From Persephonella sp964519345 (GTDB lineage: Bacteria > Aquificota > Aquificia > Aquificales > Hydrogenothermaceae), in assembly GCA_964519345.1 (NCBI GenBank), contig CAZFKX010000023.1, forward strand, positions 67,317-131,316: a stretch of DNA of 64,000 nucleotides, given 5' to 3'. Shown piece by piece: positions 15,246 through 24,858 of the stretch. Both the position numbers and the translations under genes were made by a program. The notes beneath the pieces are model-generated. The model ran no database searches, was not told the origin of the DNA, and saw nothing but the letters and a program-made list of their open reading frames with translations. How positions within the stretch are numbered: the stretch's first letter is position 1; each line of letters opens with the position of its first letter.

Positions 15246-16305
15246 ATGTAAGATAAAAATAGGTTGAAATTTTTCCTGTTTTTTTATCTTTACATTTTAT
15301 ACCGATTCTATTCTTGTTCCTTTTAAATTCTGGAGGTTTTTTCCATATAAGATAGTCTCCTTCTCTTTCAGCTTTTTTCCATCCTAATTCAGATACATAT
15401 ATCTCACATCCAGAATACCTGTCTGGATGTCTAAGTCTGAACCTAATATAAGGAAGAGGATTTTCAGGAAGAAATCCGATATCTGGATAATGATAAGCTA
15501 CCTCAAGAGCTCCAGTATTTAAAACTTTAATAAAATGATTTAGAGTTCCCCAGTTGCCAACTATAGGCTGCCTGTGAATAAGAAACGGCGATATGTTGTG
15601 AGATATGCTTGCTGGATCCTGTGTAAAAAGAGCTTTATAACCCATTCCTTTAAGTATCTCAATATATTCCCTGTTGTACTCACCATATGGAAAAGCATAA
15701 TAGACAGGCTTAAACCCAAGAAGTTTTTTAAATCTTTCCTCAGATTTTTTCGTATCCTCAATAATTAATCTTCTAAAATGATCCTTTCCTAATTTCTTGA
15801 TAAGTCTTCCAAACCTTTTATGGCTGTAAGAGTGATTTCCAAAGGAAATCTTAGAATACTTTTTCAGTATCTCCAGCTGTTCCTCTGTTAAAAAATCAGG
15901 ATATCTTCCTATACCCTCCATATAAAGAAAAACCGTAAAAGGAAAATTGTACTTTTTTAGCACCTCAAACGCTTTCATGGTTGATCTATATCCATCATCT
16001 ATAGTTATAACTACCGTTTTTTCAGGAAAGGGGATCTTATTCTGTATATGCCATAATAACTTATTAAGAGATATAACATTGAAGCCGTTTTCTTTCAAAT
16101 ACCTCATCTGATTTTCAAAATCCTTAACTGGTATAGATGTTGATGGAGATTTTTCCTCATCAAACTTGTGGTATATCAGTATAGTGGCATAATCTGCCTT
16201 CGCCCTATCTGAGAGTATCAGTGTAAATAAAATCAGGATTAAGCTTGCAGTTATCGTATTTTTGAAGATTATTTGAAACAATAATACTTTTAAGCCTTTG
16301 AACAT
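15238..16305 (-). CDS. Polysaccharide deacetylase (NodB/CE4) family protein, exported
   Basis: Secreted or membrane-tethered carbohydrate esterase 4 protein, 355 residues. A hydrophobic signal (TASLILILFTLIL) ends near AKA at residue 37. The NodB domain shows ATILIYHKF, VVITIDDGYRS (catalytic base and metal Asp), ISFGNHSYSHKRF (His-x3-His metal ligands) and YAFPYGEYN. A C-terminal beta-rich region of about 90 residues follows. Likely substrates are N-acetylated cell-wall or biofilm polysaccharides. The ATG is preceded by GAGGAAGG, supporting this start even though it lies 101 bases inside the upstream glucosaminidase gene on the same strand. Confidence 0.9.
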   Translation of the reverse strand: MFKGLKVLLFQIIFKNTITASLILILFTLILSDRAKADYATILIYHKFDEEKSPSTSIPVKDFENQMRYLKENGFNVISLNKLLWHIQNKIPFPEKTVVITIDDGYRSTMKAFEVLKKYNFPFTVFLYMEGIGRYPDFLTEEQLEILKKYSKISFGNHSYSHKRFGRLIKKLGKDHFRRLIIEDTKKSEERFKKLLGFKPVYYAFPYGEYNREYIEILKGMGYKALFTQDPASISHNISPFLIHRQPIVGNWGTLNHFIKVLNTGALEVAYHYPDIGFLPENPLPYIRFRLRHPDRYSGCEIYVSELGWKKAEREGDYLIWKKPPEFKRNKNRIGIKCKDKKTGKISTYFYLTFN

Positions 16306-17107
16306 AAACCTTCCTCAGTATAGAGTATTTTTCAAGATGATTTGTTAAAAGTAGAGGATCATCAGTCTGCAATCTGACCAGTCTAAAATTTTCATAAGCC
16401 CACCCTACATTAATACTGTAGTAATAATCATCAACTGCTTGAAGTATATTATCATATTTTTTTAAATATGCATTACTGTGTCTGGCTTTTATCTTGTAAG
16501 CATAACTTTTATTAAATGTCCATACTCCAAAAACATTATTTGCCTCTACAAAAAATCTTGATGTTCCCCATCCGCTTTCTATAGCCGCCTGAGCAAGTAT
16601 TATACTTACAGGCGATATATTAAGTCTTTTTAATAGATCGTTAATATTTTCAACCCTGTATTTCTCAAACATAGAAGAGAGAAACTTCTCTTCAACAGGT
16701 AAGATCTCCTGATTATTCTCAAACTTTTCTTTTATCCTGTGGACAAGTTTTCTTTTTTGTTCTATCTCAAAATTTTCAACAAGAATGGAAGGTAGCATCA
16801 GTGATATAAATCTTTTTTTTCTCTCTGAAACAGGTAGAGACTCAAGCGATACAACCTTTGTATATATATACGGATTAACGCTATCACAATTTTCAACAGG
16901 TGGGATACCATAAGGAGATGTAAGTGATATATAAATAGGTTTTACCTTCTTTATATAAACAACTTCTTCTTTTTCAACCTTTTTATCTTCTTCTTTGTAA
17001 GATATTTTCCAGAACAAATATACCGAATAGGAAGATATCAGAGACAGAATAACAATAATTTCCTGTATTTTTAAGCCTTTTAATAGATTAAATATTTTTG
17101 GTTTCAT
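16205..17107 (-). CDS. Bax-like glucosaminidase-domain protein
   Basis: Membrane-anchored peptidoglycan hydrolase of the glucosaminidase (FlgJ/Bax/LytG) superfamily, 300 residues. A membrane span (about 17-34) is followed by a charged spacer and a C-terminal catalytic domain. There SIILAQAAIESGWGTSRFFVEANNVFGVWTF carries the catalytic Glu and the conserved Asn-x-Phe-Gly, and a YDNILQAVDDYYYSIN segment follows. It resembles the E. coli Bax layout. It would cleave GlcNAc-containing glycan strands in the periplasm. It is upstream of, and overlaps by 101 bases, the polysaccharide deacetylase, so the two are likely one wall-remodelling unit. Confidence 0.85.
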   Translation of the reverse strand: MKPKIFNLLKGLKIQEIIVILSLISSYSVYLFWKISYKEEDKKVEKEEVVYIKKVKPIYISLTSPYGIPPVENCDSVNPYIYTKVVSLESLPVSERKKRFISLMLPSILVENFEIEQKRKLVHRIKEKFENNQEILPVEEKFLSSMFEKYRVENINDLLKRLNISPVSIILAQAAIESGWGTSRFFVEANNVFGVWTFNKSYAYKIKARHSNAYLKKYDNILQAVDDYYYSINVGWAYENFRLVRLQTDDPLLLTNHLEKYSILRKVYVQRLKSIIVSNNLQKYDNCKLNPDFIYTDTLR

Positions 17108-17178
17108 ATCTGTGATATATAATACCTATATTCTGAGTAACTATTTTATGATAGAAATCAATCATTACGGAGAAAGTG

Positions 17179-18558
17179 ATGTTTAGAGGGAAAGTAAGAC
17201 ATATACATTTCATAGGCATTGGTGGATCTGGTATGAACGGTATAGCTCAGGTTCTTCTTAATCAAGGATTTACAGTTACAGGATCGGATATCAAAGAAAG
17301 TCAAACTGTGATAAATTTAAAAAATATGGGAGCAAGAATATATATAGGCCATGATCCCAAAAATGTTGATGGTGCAGACGTTGTTGTTTATTCATCAGCT
17401 GTTAAACAGGATAATCCAGAACTTGTCAGGGCAAAACAGTTGGGAATACCAACTATACCAAGAGGAGAGATGTTGGCAGAACTTATGAGATTCAAGTACG
17501 GCATAGCCATTGCTGGGAGTCACGGAAAAACAACTACAACGTCAATGGTGGGAACTATACTTGGAAAAACAGGATACGATCCTACAGTTGTTATAGGAGG
17601 AAAACTTGAAGCTTATGGAAGTAATGCAAAGTTAGGAACAGGTGATTTTATAGTTACTGAAGCTGACGAAAGTGATGGATCTTTTCTTAAACTTACGCCA
17701 ACAATAGTATCTATCAACAATATAGATCTTGAGCATATAGGGTTTTACAAAAATCTTAACGAGATAAAAGATGCATTTATAGATTTTGCAAATAAAGTTC
17801 CTTTCTACGGTGCTGTAGCTGTTAATATTGATGATAAAAATGTGAAGGATATACTTCCATTTATAGAAAAAAAGACAATAAGGTTTGGTATTTTGGAAGA
17901 TGCAGACATAAAAGCGTATGATCTTAAACTTGAAAATGGAAGATACAGGTTCAGGGTAAATAATCTTGGTGAAATATACCTTTCAATTCCCGGAAAACAT
18001 AACGTTTACAATGCCCTTGCTGCTGTGTCCATTTCCGTAGAACTTGGAGTTCCATTCTGTGTAATAAAGGAAGCTCTTGAAAATTTTAAGAATGCAAACA
18101 GAAGATTTGAGATAAAGTATGACGGATCTATAACAGTAATAGACGATTATGCTCACCACCCAACTGAGATAGAAGCCACCCTCTCTGCAGCAAAAGAGAT
18201 GTTTGATAAAAGGAGAATCATAGCAGTCTTCCAGCCTCATAGATACTCAAGGACATTTTCCCTTTACGATCATTTTGTAAGATCTTTCAGTATTCCAGAT
18301 ATAACTGTTATAACAGATATATTCCCTGCGGGAGAAAGCCCCATTGACAGTATAAATGGTAAAAAACTATCTTCAGATATTAAAAAAGAAACAGGAAAAA
18401 CTGTTATTTACGGTGAGGATCTTAAAAAGGTTCTAAACATACTGAAGAATATATTAAAAAAAGGGGATGTTGTCCTGATACTTGGAGCAGGAAACATAAC
18501 AAAACTTTCAGACCAGTTATCTAAATTTTTGAAAAGTAAGGAAGGAGCTGTGAGATGA
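17179..18558 (+). CDS. murC: UDP-N-acetylmuramate--L-alanine ligase
   Basis: Adds the first residue, L-alanine, to UDP-MurNAc in peptidoglycan synthesis. The protein has the MurC N-terminal Rossmann motif IHFIGIGGSGMNGIAQVL, the ATP loop AGSHGKTTTTSMVG, the EADESDGSF segment, NIDLEHIGFY, and the C-terminal DDYAHHPTEI and FQPHRYSRT motifs specific to MurC. I choose ATG 17179, six bases from the GGAGA site; a GTG three bases upstream is also possible. The gene is outside any dcw cluster and overlaps pncB by ATGA, an unusual pairing. Confidence 0.97.
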   Translation: MFRGKVRHIHFIGIGGSGMNGIAQVLLNQGFTVTGSDIKESQTVINLKNMGARIYIGHDPKNVDGADVVVYSSAVKQDNPELVRAKQLGIPTIPRGEMLAELMRFKYGIAIAGSHGKTTTTSMVGTILGKTGYDPTVVIGGKLEAYGSNAKLGTGDFIVTEADESDGSFLKLTPTIVSINNIDLEHIGFYKNLNEIKDAFIDFANKVPFYGAVAVNIDDKNVKDILPFIEKKTIRFGILEDADIKAYDLKLENGRYRFRVNNLGEIYLSIPGKHNVYNALAAVSISVELGVPFCVIKEALENFKNANRRFEIKYDGSITVIDDYAHHPTEIEATLSAAKEMFDKRRIIAVFQPHRYSRTFSLYDHFVRSFSIPDITVITDIFPAGESPIDSINGKKLSSDIKKETGKTVIYGEDLKKVLNILKNILKKGDVVLILGAGNITKLSDQLSKFLKSKEGAVR

Positions 18559-19907
18559 GGTTCGGCTTTGTTAATAAACAAAATATGTCAATACTTACAG
18601 ACCTTTATGAACTTACCATGGCGCAGGTTTACTTCAAAGACGGCATGAACAAAAGGGCAATTTTCGATTTTTATACAAGACCTGTAGAAAATAGGTCATA
18701 CCTGTTAAATGCAGGCCTTGAACAACTTATATACTATCTATTAAATATAAGATTCAGTAAGGAAGATATACAATATCTTAGATCGACAGGAAAGTTTGAT
18801 CATGATTTTCTTGAATATCTTAAAAATTTTAGATTTACAGGTAATCTATATGCTATAGATGAAGGAGAGATAATATTTCCTAATGAACCTGTTGTTCAGG
18901 TTGAAGCACCTCTTATTGAAGCCCAGATAGTCGAAACATTTCTCATTAATACTCTTCAACTCCCAATTCTCGTCGCAACAAAAGCCATAAGATCCTATTC
19001 TGTTGCAAGGGGAACAGTACTTGTTGATTTTGGACTAAGAAGATCACATGGAACAGATGCAGGCATGAAAGCAGCAAGAGCATCTTTTATAGGAGGTTTT
19101 GCCGGAACTTCTAACGTGCTTGCAGGAAAAGAGTACGGCATACCTATTTTTGGAACTATGGCTCACTCTTTTATTCTTGCTTATGGTGATGAGGAAAAAG
19201 CTTTTAAAGCATTTGCAGAAAAGTACCCAGAAAATGCAGTTCTTCTTGTTGATACATTTGATACTTTAAAAGGCGTTGAGAATGCTGTTAAAGCCATGAA
19301 AAGTATGGGTATGAAAAGATTTAAAGGGATAAGGCTTGATAGTGGTGATCTGCTGAAACTATCTATAGAAGCGAGAAAGATACTTGATGCATCAGGTTAC
19401 AAAGATGCCATTATAATAGCAAGTGGTGGAATAAACGAGTATAAGATAAAAGAACTTCTTGATAATGGTGCTCCTATCGACGGGTGGGGAGTTGGAACAG
19501 AGCTTGTTGTTTCTGCTGACCTTCCCTATCTCGATTGTGCTTATAAGCTTGTTGAGTATGACGGAAAACCTGTCATGAAACTGAGTAAGAAAAAAGTTAC
19601 ACTTCCTTATAAAAAACAGATATACAGATTTTATAAAGAAGGAAAGATAAAAGATGATCTTATTGTTGCTTATGATGAAAAGGTTAAAGATGGGAAGCCA
19701 TTGCTTAAAGAGTATATAAGAAACGGCGAGCTTGTAAGGGATTTGCCATCACTCTATGATATCAGGAAAAAAGCTCTTGAAAATTTTGAGACATTACCTG
19801 AAGAGATGAAAGATATAAAGAGAACCATACATTATCTTCCACAGATAAGCAATAAAATAAAAGATACAGTTGAAAAAATTAAAAAAAGGATAATGGGTAA
19901 ACTATGA
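18555..19907 (+). CDS. pncB: Nicotinate phosphoribosyltransferase
   Basis: Salvage enzyme that makes nicotinate mononucleotide from nicotinate and PRPP for NAD synthesis, 450 residues. Family features include ILTDLYELTMAQ near the N-terminus, FDFYTRP, the SHGTDAGMKAARASFIGGFAGTSNVLAG block with its conserved His-Gly, GTMAHSFILAYG, and the phosphate-binding region IRLDSGDL plus IIASGGINEYKI. It overlaps murC and the following binding-protein gene by 4 bases each (ATGA), so murC, pncB and the binding protein form a translationally coupled operon. Confidence 0.95.
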   Translation: MRFGFVNKQNMSILTDLYELTMAQVYFKDGMNKRAIFDFYTRPVENRSYLLNAGLEQLIYYLLNIRFSKEDIQYLRSTGKFDHDFLEYLKNFRFTGNLYAIDEGEIIFPNEPVVQVEAPLIEAQIVETFLINTLQLPILVATKAIRSYSVARGTVLVDFGLRRSHGTDAGMKAARASFIGGFAGTSNVLAGKEYGIPIFGTMAHSFILAYGDEEKAFKAFAEKYPENAVLLVDTFDTLKGVENAVKAMKSMGMKRFKGIRLDSGDLLKLSIEARKILDASGYKDAIIIASGGINEYKIKELLDNGAPIDGWGVGTELVVSADLPYLDCAYKLVEYDGKPVMKLSKKKVTLPYKKQIYRFYKEGKIKDDLIVAYDEKVKDGKPLLKEYIRNGELVRDLPSLYDIRKKALENFETLPEEMKDIKRTIHYLPQISNKIKDTVEKIKKRIMGKL

Positions 19908-20767
19908 CAAAAAGCTTAATTATTTTTATAGCAATATTTATATATTTAATGCCTGTGTCTGGGAAGCCTCTAATAGTAACAACTGTTAAACCTCTTTCTG
20001 ATATAGTCAGATCAATAGGAGGGGACAAGGTTAAAGTGAAATATATAATTCCACCTGATGTATCATTACATTTTTATGAGTATAAAAGTTCGGATATAAA
20101 AGCGGTTTTTAAAGCGGATCTTTTTATTTATATAGGTTCGGGCGAACCAAATATAGACGGAATTTTAAGAAATGTAAGGAAAGAAGCAGTTAATATTTCA
20201 AAAGTAAAGGGAATTTATACAATAGACCATTTTGATTTTACAGACGATCATGAAGATCATCATTCGGAAATTCACCCAGCGTTATGGCTTCATCCTTTAA
20301 ACGGCATAAAAATAGGGGAGTTTGTTTATAAAAAACTGTGTGAGATTGACAGTAAAAATAAGGATTACTACAGGAAGAGATATGAAAAATTTAGGCACGA
20401 TCTTGAAAGATTGTACATAGAATGGAAAAATAAGTTTAAAAAAGTCAAAAACAGGTATTTTATATCATACCATTTCACATGGCCTTATTTTACACAGGCT
20501 TTTGACCTTATATACCTTGACGTTGTAGAAATTGGTCATGGAAGAGAGCCCACCCCTAAACATATCTTGGAAATCATTAAAAAAATAAAGAAATACAAAA
20601 TAAGATCTATATTTGCTGCAAGACAGTTTTATAACGAAAAGTATGGAAGATTAATTAAAGAAAATACTAATGTGAAGATAGTATTTCTCGATCCTTTTGG
20701 TACTGATAAAGATTATATACAGATGATGAGATACAATATTGAGAAAGTTTATAGATCACTCAGATAA
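19904..20767 (+). CDS. ZnuA-like metal ABC transporter substrate-binding protein
   Basis: Periplasmic cluster A-I solute-binding protein for zinc or manganese, 287 residues. A signal peptide (1-about 20) precedes the fold, which shows IVTTVKPLSDIVRSIGGDKV, a histidine in place of the usual DPH motif (SLHFYEY), a His/Asp-rich loop (DDHEDHHSEIH) near residue 110, ALWLHPLN, SYHFTWPYF and the C-terminal FLDPFG. The His-rich loop is typical of zinc-specific members. No permease or ATPase is adjacent, so partners must be elsewhere. The 3' end overlaps convergent rsgA by 19 bases. Confidence 0.88.
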   Translation: MTKSLIIFIAIFIYLMPVSGKPLIVTTVKPLSDIVRSIGGDKVKVKYIIPPDVSLHFYEYKSSDIKAVFKADLFIYIGSGEPNIDGILRNVRKEAVNISKVKGIYTIDHFDFTDDHEDHHSEIHPALWLHPLNGIKIGEFVYKKLCEIDSKNKDYYRKRYEKFRHDLERLYIEWKNKFKKVKNRYFISYHFTWPYFTQAFDLIYLDVVEIGHGREPTPKHILEIIKKIKKYKIRSIFAARQFYNEKYGRLIKENTNVKIVFLDPFGTDKDYIQMMRYNIEKVYRSLR

Positions 20768-21618
20768 CCTATAATCCTTAGATAATTTTTGTACCTTATC
20801 TCTGATATTTCACCATTCTTAACAGCTTCCTTTACACCACAGTCAGGTTCTTCTGTATGCAAGCAGTTTGAAAATCTACATCTATATCTTAAAAACTCCC
20901 TATAATTATTTTTTACTTCGCTTTTATCCATGAAATACAAAGCATCAACACTTGAAAAACCCGGCGTATCTCCTATAAATGATTTCTCATCAAATAAATA
21001 AAGCCTGACGCCTGTTGTTGTATGTCTTCCTCTCTCTGTTTTATCGCTAATCTGACCAATCCTAAGCTTAATACCTGTAATAGCAGAAAGTATTGAACTT
21101 TTACCTACACCTGAAGGACCTGCAAAAACAGATATACTTCCTTTAAGATGCTCTTTCAAAACCTCAATCCCTTCTCCTGTCAATGCACTTACAGGAATAA
21201 AATCATAACCTGCATTAGTATATATATCTTTCCATTTTATAAGCTCTATTACCTCATCCCTATTAAGGAGATCTATTTTATTGATAACTACGACAGGATC
21301 TGTTTTCAGGTATTCGTAAACAACGAGAAGATTATCAAGTAAAAAACTATCAAACTCAGGCTTTTTTAATGTAAAAACTGCCACAACTTTATCAACATTA
21401 GCTACAGGTGGTCTAACAAGAAAATTTTTTCTCTCTTCAATATCTTCTATAGCAAACGTCCTACTATCCACAATATTTCCAAAAACATAATCTCCTGCAT
21501 AGATTTTTGTTTTCTTTAATACTTTTTTCCTAGGGACTCCCCTGTAAATCTTTTTTTCATCAAAAAGATAAACTCCAATCATCTGAGCTTCTCTATCAAC
21601 AACAAGACCTTTTCTCAT
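20749..21618 (-). CDS. rsgA: Ribosome small subunit GTPase RsgA
   Basis: Late 30S ribosome assembly GTPase, 289 residues. The order of motifs is circularly permuted as expected: an OB domain at the N-terminus, the G4 motif VVINKIDLL before the P-loop FAGPSGVGKSSIL, then DTPGFSS as G3. The C-terminal zinc site CRFSNCLHTEEPDC (Cys-x4-Cys-x-His-x5-Cys) is intact. The stop-proximal 19 bases overlap the convergent zinc-type binding protein gene. It is divergent from the metalloprotease gene across a 58-base gap with a TATAAT on the plus strand at 21643-21648. Confidence 0.96.
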   Translation of the reverse strand: MRKGLVVDREAQMIGVYLFDEKKIYRGVPRKKVLKKTKIYAGDYVFGNIVDSRTFAIEDIEERKNFLVRPPVANVDKVVAVFTLKKPEFDSFLLDNLLVVYEYLKTDPVVVINKIDLLNRDEVIELIKWKDIYTNAGYDFIPVSALTGEGIEVLKEHLKGSISVFAGPSGVGKSSILSAITGIKLRIGQISDKTERGRHTTTGVRLYLFDEKSFIGDTPGFSSVDALYFMDKSEVKNNYREFLRYRCRFSNCLHTEEPDCGVKEAVKNGEISEIRYKNYLRIIGYLSDL

Positions 21619-21676
21619 CTAACCAACTACTCCAAATTAATTTATAATATTTTACATTGTTATTCTGGAGATAGGA

Positions 21677-24136
21677 TTGAGATATAAAGAGATTCTTCTT
21701 CTGCTTATTATATTTTTTAACTTTTTTTCATGTGGAGAAAATAAAACTAATCTTACCGAAGACGTATCAAAAAAAGATAGTACACAGTCTATTGTAAAGC
21801 TAAATATCAACCTTCTTGGTTCAGAAATATCAAAACAAGAAGGAAGGCAATTAAGTATCAAACTTCCTGATGGATCTGTTATATATATTGAGAGCGTAAA
21901 GGTAGAAAAAAGGGCAAAAGGTTTCTCATGGTTTGGTAAAGTTAAAGACAGAAATAAAAGTTCAGTTATAATCACTGTTGAAAAAGGTACAGCATATGGA
22001 ACTGTTAACTTTGGAAGAAAAAAATACAGAATTTTCCCACTTGAACCAGAAAAATCACTTTACATTATTGAAGATATATCGGGTAAAAAACCAGTTCCAT
22101 TCATTAAAGATACAATCCCTTTCTATCCTCAAAAAAAAACTGAAAACTTAAAGACTCAGGGATCATATCTTGAAGACGGCAGTAAGGTTGACGTTCTGGT
22201 TCTTTATACAACAGCCGTAAAAAATGAATACGGTTCTGGTCTTGAAGCATTTATCCAGTCTTTAATTGATATTACAAACCAGTCGTTCCAAAATAGTAAT
22301 ATCAACACCTTATTAAATCTTGCCGGAATATCGGAAATTAACTCTGTAGATGAAACCATTCCAATAGAAACAGCATTATCAAGTATAAGTTCAGATAAAA
22401 ATATAGAAAACTTAAGACAGCTGTATAAGGCCGATATTGTCGTTTTAGTTAGAAAGTACCAGGGTAGTAATTTTTGCGGATATGGTTATGTTATAGTTAA
22501 CCTTCCTGATAATTTTGATCAGAACCTATCTTACTATATTTCTGCATACTACGGTTCCGGTTTTTCAGTTGTTGAAATAGGAAGCTATGGTGCTTATTAC
22601 TGTCCTGATGAGACTTTTGCACATGAAGTTGGGCATAATTTTGGATCTGCCCATGATAGGGATCATTCGTCTTATTCTGGAGCTTTTACCTATTCTTATG
22701 GATACGATATTCCAGGAACATTAGCCACTATAATGAGTTATGACAGTCCTACTATAAGATATTTCTCTAATCCAGATATAACGTATAATGGGTATCCCAT
22801 AGGTATTCCAGAGGGTCAACCTGATTCAGCTGACAATTCAAAAACTATAAACAGAACAAAAATAATTGTAAGTAATTATATATCTGTATCCTCTTCAAAT
22901 CCTCCCTCTATAGACAGTTTTGATGCAGATCCTACATCAGGAAACATTCCATTAAATGTCTCCTTTTCCTGGACTGTTTCTGATCCAGATAGAGACAGCC
23001 TTATTTGTAATTTTGACCCTGACGGCGACGGTATAGATGATATTACAGTTACAGAATGCAGTTCATACAGCTATAATTATAAATATAATTCAGCAGGCAA
23101 CTTTTATCCAAAACTTACAGTATCTGACGGTACAAACACAGTCTCAAAAACATTGAATATTAATGTAAAAAACAATAGACCTCCATCAATACCAGAGATA
23201 ACAGGCATAAAAAATGGATTTACCAATACTATTTACACCTTTTCATCAAAATCTATTGATCCAGAAGGAGATGATATTAAATATAAGTTTGACTGGGGGG
23301 ACGGTACTGCTTCCAACTGGGGATCAGATACTATGAGCCACAGCTGGAAAAATCCGGGAAATTACTGTATAAAAAGTCAGTCTAAGGATAATTTTGAAAA
23401 TTTATCTGGATGGTCTGACTGTTTTTATATAAAAATCAGCAACCCTCCTATAAACAACCCACCTGAGATAGAATCATTTAATGCAGACCCAGCAGAAGGA
23501 TACGTACCTTTTGATGTAACTTTCAGTTTCAAAGTCAAGGATATGGATGGTGATGTATTAATATGCAAACTTGATAAAGAGGGTGACGGCAATTATGATA
23601 AAATTTACAATAACTGCACCAGTAAAAAAATCAAACTTAGTTACTCAACAACTGGCGAATACAAAGCAACACTTTTAGTATCAGATGGAAAGGATGAGTC
23701 AAGAAAAACATTAACTATCAGAGCATATAAAACAAATAATGATCCTGTAATAAAGTATTTCAGTGTTGAACCTTTAGAAATAGTAGAAGGAGATAAGATA
23801 GATGTAAACTACAACGTTTTTGATCCGGAAGGTGAAAAAATTGAATGTTTTATAGACTTTGGAGACAATACAAAAGTATATGACAAAGGCTGTATTAAAA
23901 GCAGTGTTGAAAAGTATTACAGGAAACCTGGAGAGTTCACAGTAACATTAACAGCTATGGATAGTTATGGAAACTCTGTATCACAAAAGATATCTATTAC
24001 TGTAAAATCATTATCTGGTAGCGTTGGGAACGATTCAGGATGTTCCCTGTCTTACAAAAAAGATCTTGGTTTACTTTATTCCGTTATCATAATCTTTATA
24101 TTGGTGCTGCAAAGGAGAAAATGGAAGATTTCTTAA
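21677..24136 (+). CDS. Anchored reprolysin-like zinc metalloprotease with PKD domains
   Basis: Large exported protease, 819 residues. A lipoprotein-type signal ends in FFSC (Cys19). The metzincin active site is AHEVGHNFGSAH (His316, Glu317, His320, His326), followed by the Met-turn region TIMSYDS and an IRYFSNP segment as in M12B-like bacterial proteases. About four PKD-type beta-sandwich repeats of roughly 85-90 residues follow, each with phrases like NNPPEI and DPEGD. The C-terminus has Gly-Cys, a hydrophobic span and a basic RRKWK end, like CTERM sorting signals. The start is TTG with GGAG six bases upstream. It overlaps the next gene by 16 bases. The likely role is surface or extracellular protein breakdown. 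Confidence 0.88.
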   Translation: MRYKEILLLLIIFFNFFSCGENKTNLTEDVSKKDSTQSIVKLNINLLGSEISKQEGRQLSIKLPDGSVIYIESVKVEKRAKGFSWFGKVKDRNKSSVIITVEKGTAYGTVNFGRKKYRIFPLEPEKSLYIIEDISGKKPVPFIKDTIPFYPQKKTENLKTQGSYLEDGSKVDVLVLYTTAVKNEYGSGLEAFIQSLIDITNQSFQNSNINTLLNLAGISEINSVDETIPIETALSSISSDKNIENLRQLYKADIVVLVRKYQGSNFCGYGYVIVNLPDNFDQNLSYYISAYYGSGFSVVEIGSYGAYYCPDETFAHEVGHNFGSAHDRDHSSYSGAFTYSYGYDIPGTLATIMSYDSPTIRYFSNPDITYNGYPIGIPEGQPDSADNSKTINRTKIIVSNYISVSSSNPPSIDSFDADPTSGNIPLNVSFSWTVSDPDRDSLICNFDPDGDGIDDITVTECSSYSYNYKYNSAGNFYPKLTVSDGTNTVSKTLNINVKNNRPPSIPEITGIKNGFTNTIYTFSSKSIDPEGDDIKYKFDWGDGTASNWGSDTMSHSWKNPGNYCIKSQSKDNFENLSGWSDCFYIKISNPPINNPPEIESFNADPAEGYVPFDVTFSFKVKDMDGDVLICKLDKEGDGNYDKIYNNCTSKKIKLSYSTTGEYKATLLVSDGKDESRKTLTIRAYKTNNDPVIKYFSVEPLEIVEGDKIDVNYNVFDPEGEKIECFIDFGDNTKVYDKGCIKSSVEKYYRKPGEFTVTLTAMDSYGNSVSQKISITVKSLSGSVGNDSGCSLSYKKDLGLLYSVIIIFILVLQRRKWKIS

Positions 24137-24858
24137 AAATAAAAATAGATACCCCTTACGGAATAATAGGAGATATTCATGGTTGTTTAAAAGAGTTTGA
24201 GAAAATTGTTAAAGATATCAAAAGGGATTACGGAAAGGACTGTTTCATAATATCTGTAGGAGATACTGTTGATAGAGGCGATTACAATATCGAGACTATT
24301 GAGTATTGTATGCACCTTTACGAAGAAGGTAATTTTATTGAGGTTCAGAGCAATCATAACTATAAATTTACAAGATGGTTGAAAGGAGAAAATGTAAAGA
24401 TAAGTTATGGTATGCAAAAAACCATCCAGCAGTTTAATAATCTCCCTGAGAGTAAAAAATTTGAAATAAAAGAAAGATATCTTAAATACTACTCAGAATG
24501 TCCGTTGTACATAATCGTTAACGACGATACTATAGTTGCACACGCAGGTATAAAGGATGATATGATAGGAAAAAAAGGAAGTAAGGTAAAAGATTTTGTA
24601 CTTTACGGTGAAACAACAGGAAGATTCACTAAGGAAGGATTTCCTGAAAGAATAGACTGGACTAAAAAAAGAAAAGTAACACCGGAATCAAAAAAGATTG
24701 TTTATGGTCATGTGGTTTTTAGAGAACCATACATAAACAATATGTGTTACGGAATAGATACCGGATGTGTTCTGGGTAATAAATTGACAGCTTATATACC
24801 TGATGAGAATAGATTTATATTCCAGAAAGCTAAAAAGGTTTACTTCAGCTTTAAGTAA
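24121..24858 (+). CDS. PPP-family metallophosphatase
   Basis: Calcineurin-like phosphatase of about 245 residues, similar to bacterial serine/threonine phosphatases and PrpE/ApaH-type nucleotide phosphatases. Metal and phosphate motifs occur in order: GDIHG, GDTVDRG, SNHN in place of the usual GNHE/GNHD, HAGI, and YGHVVF. The segment NHNYKFTRWLKG closely follows the PnkP/PrpE pattern. I place the start at ATG 24121 after AAAGGAG, inside the end of the metalloprotease gene; an upstream in-frame start would add only unrelated residues. The 3' end overlaps trpC by 8 bases. The substrate is not determinable here. Confidence 0.88.
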   Translation: MEDFLKIKIDTPYGIIGDIHGCLKEFEKIVKDIKRDYGKDCFIISVGDTVDRGDYNIETIEYCMHLYEEGNFIEVQSNHNYKFTRWLKGENVKISYGMQKTIQQFNNLPESKKFEIKERYLKYYSECPLYIIVNDDTIVAHAGIKDDMIGKKGSKVKDFVLYGETTGRFTKEGFPERIDWTKKRKVTPESKKIVYGHVVFREPYINNMCYGIDTGCVLGNKLTAYIPDENRFIFQKAKKVYFSFK

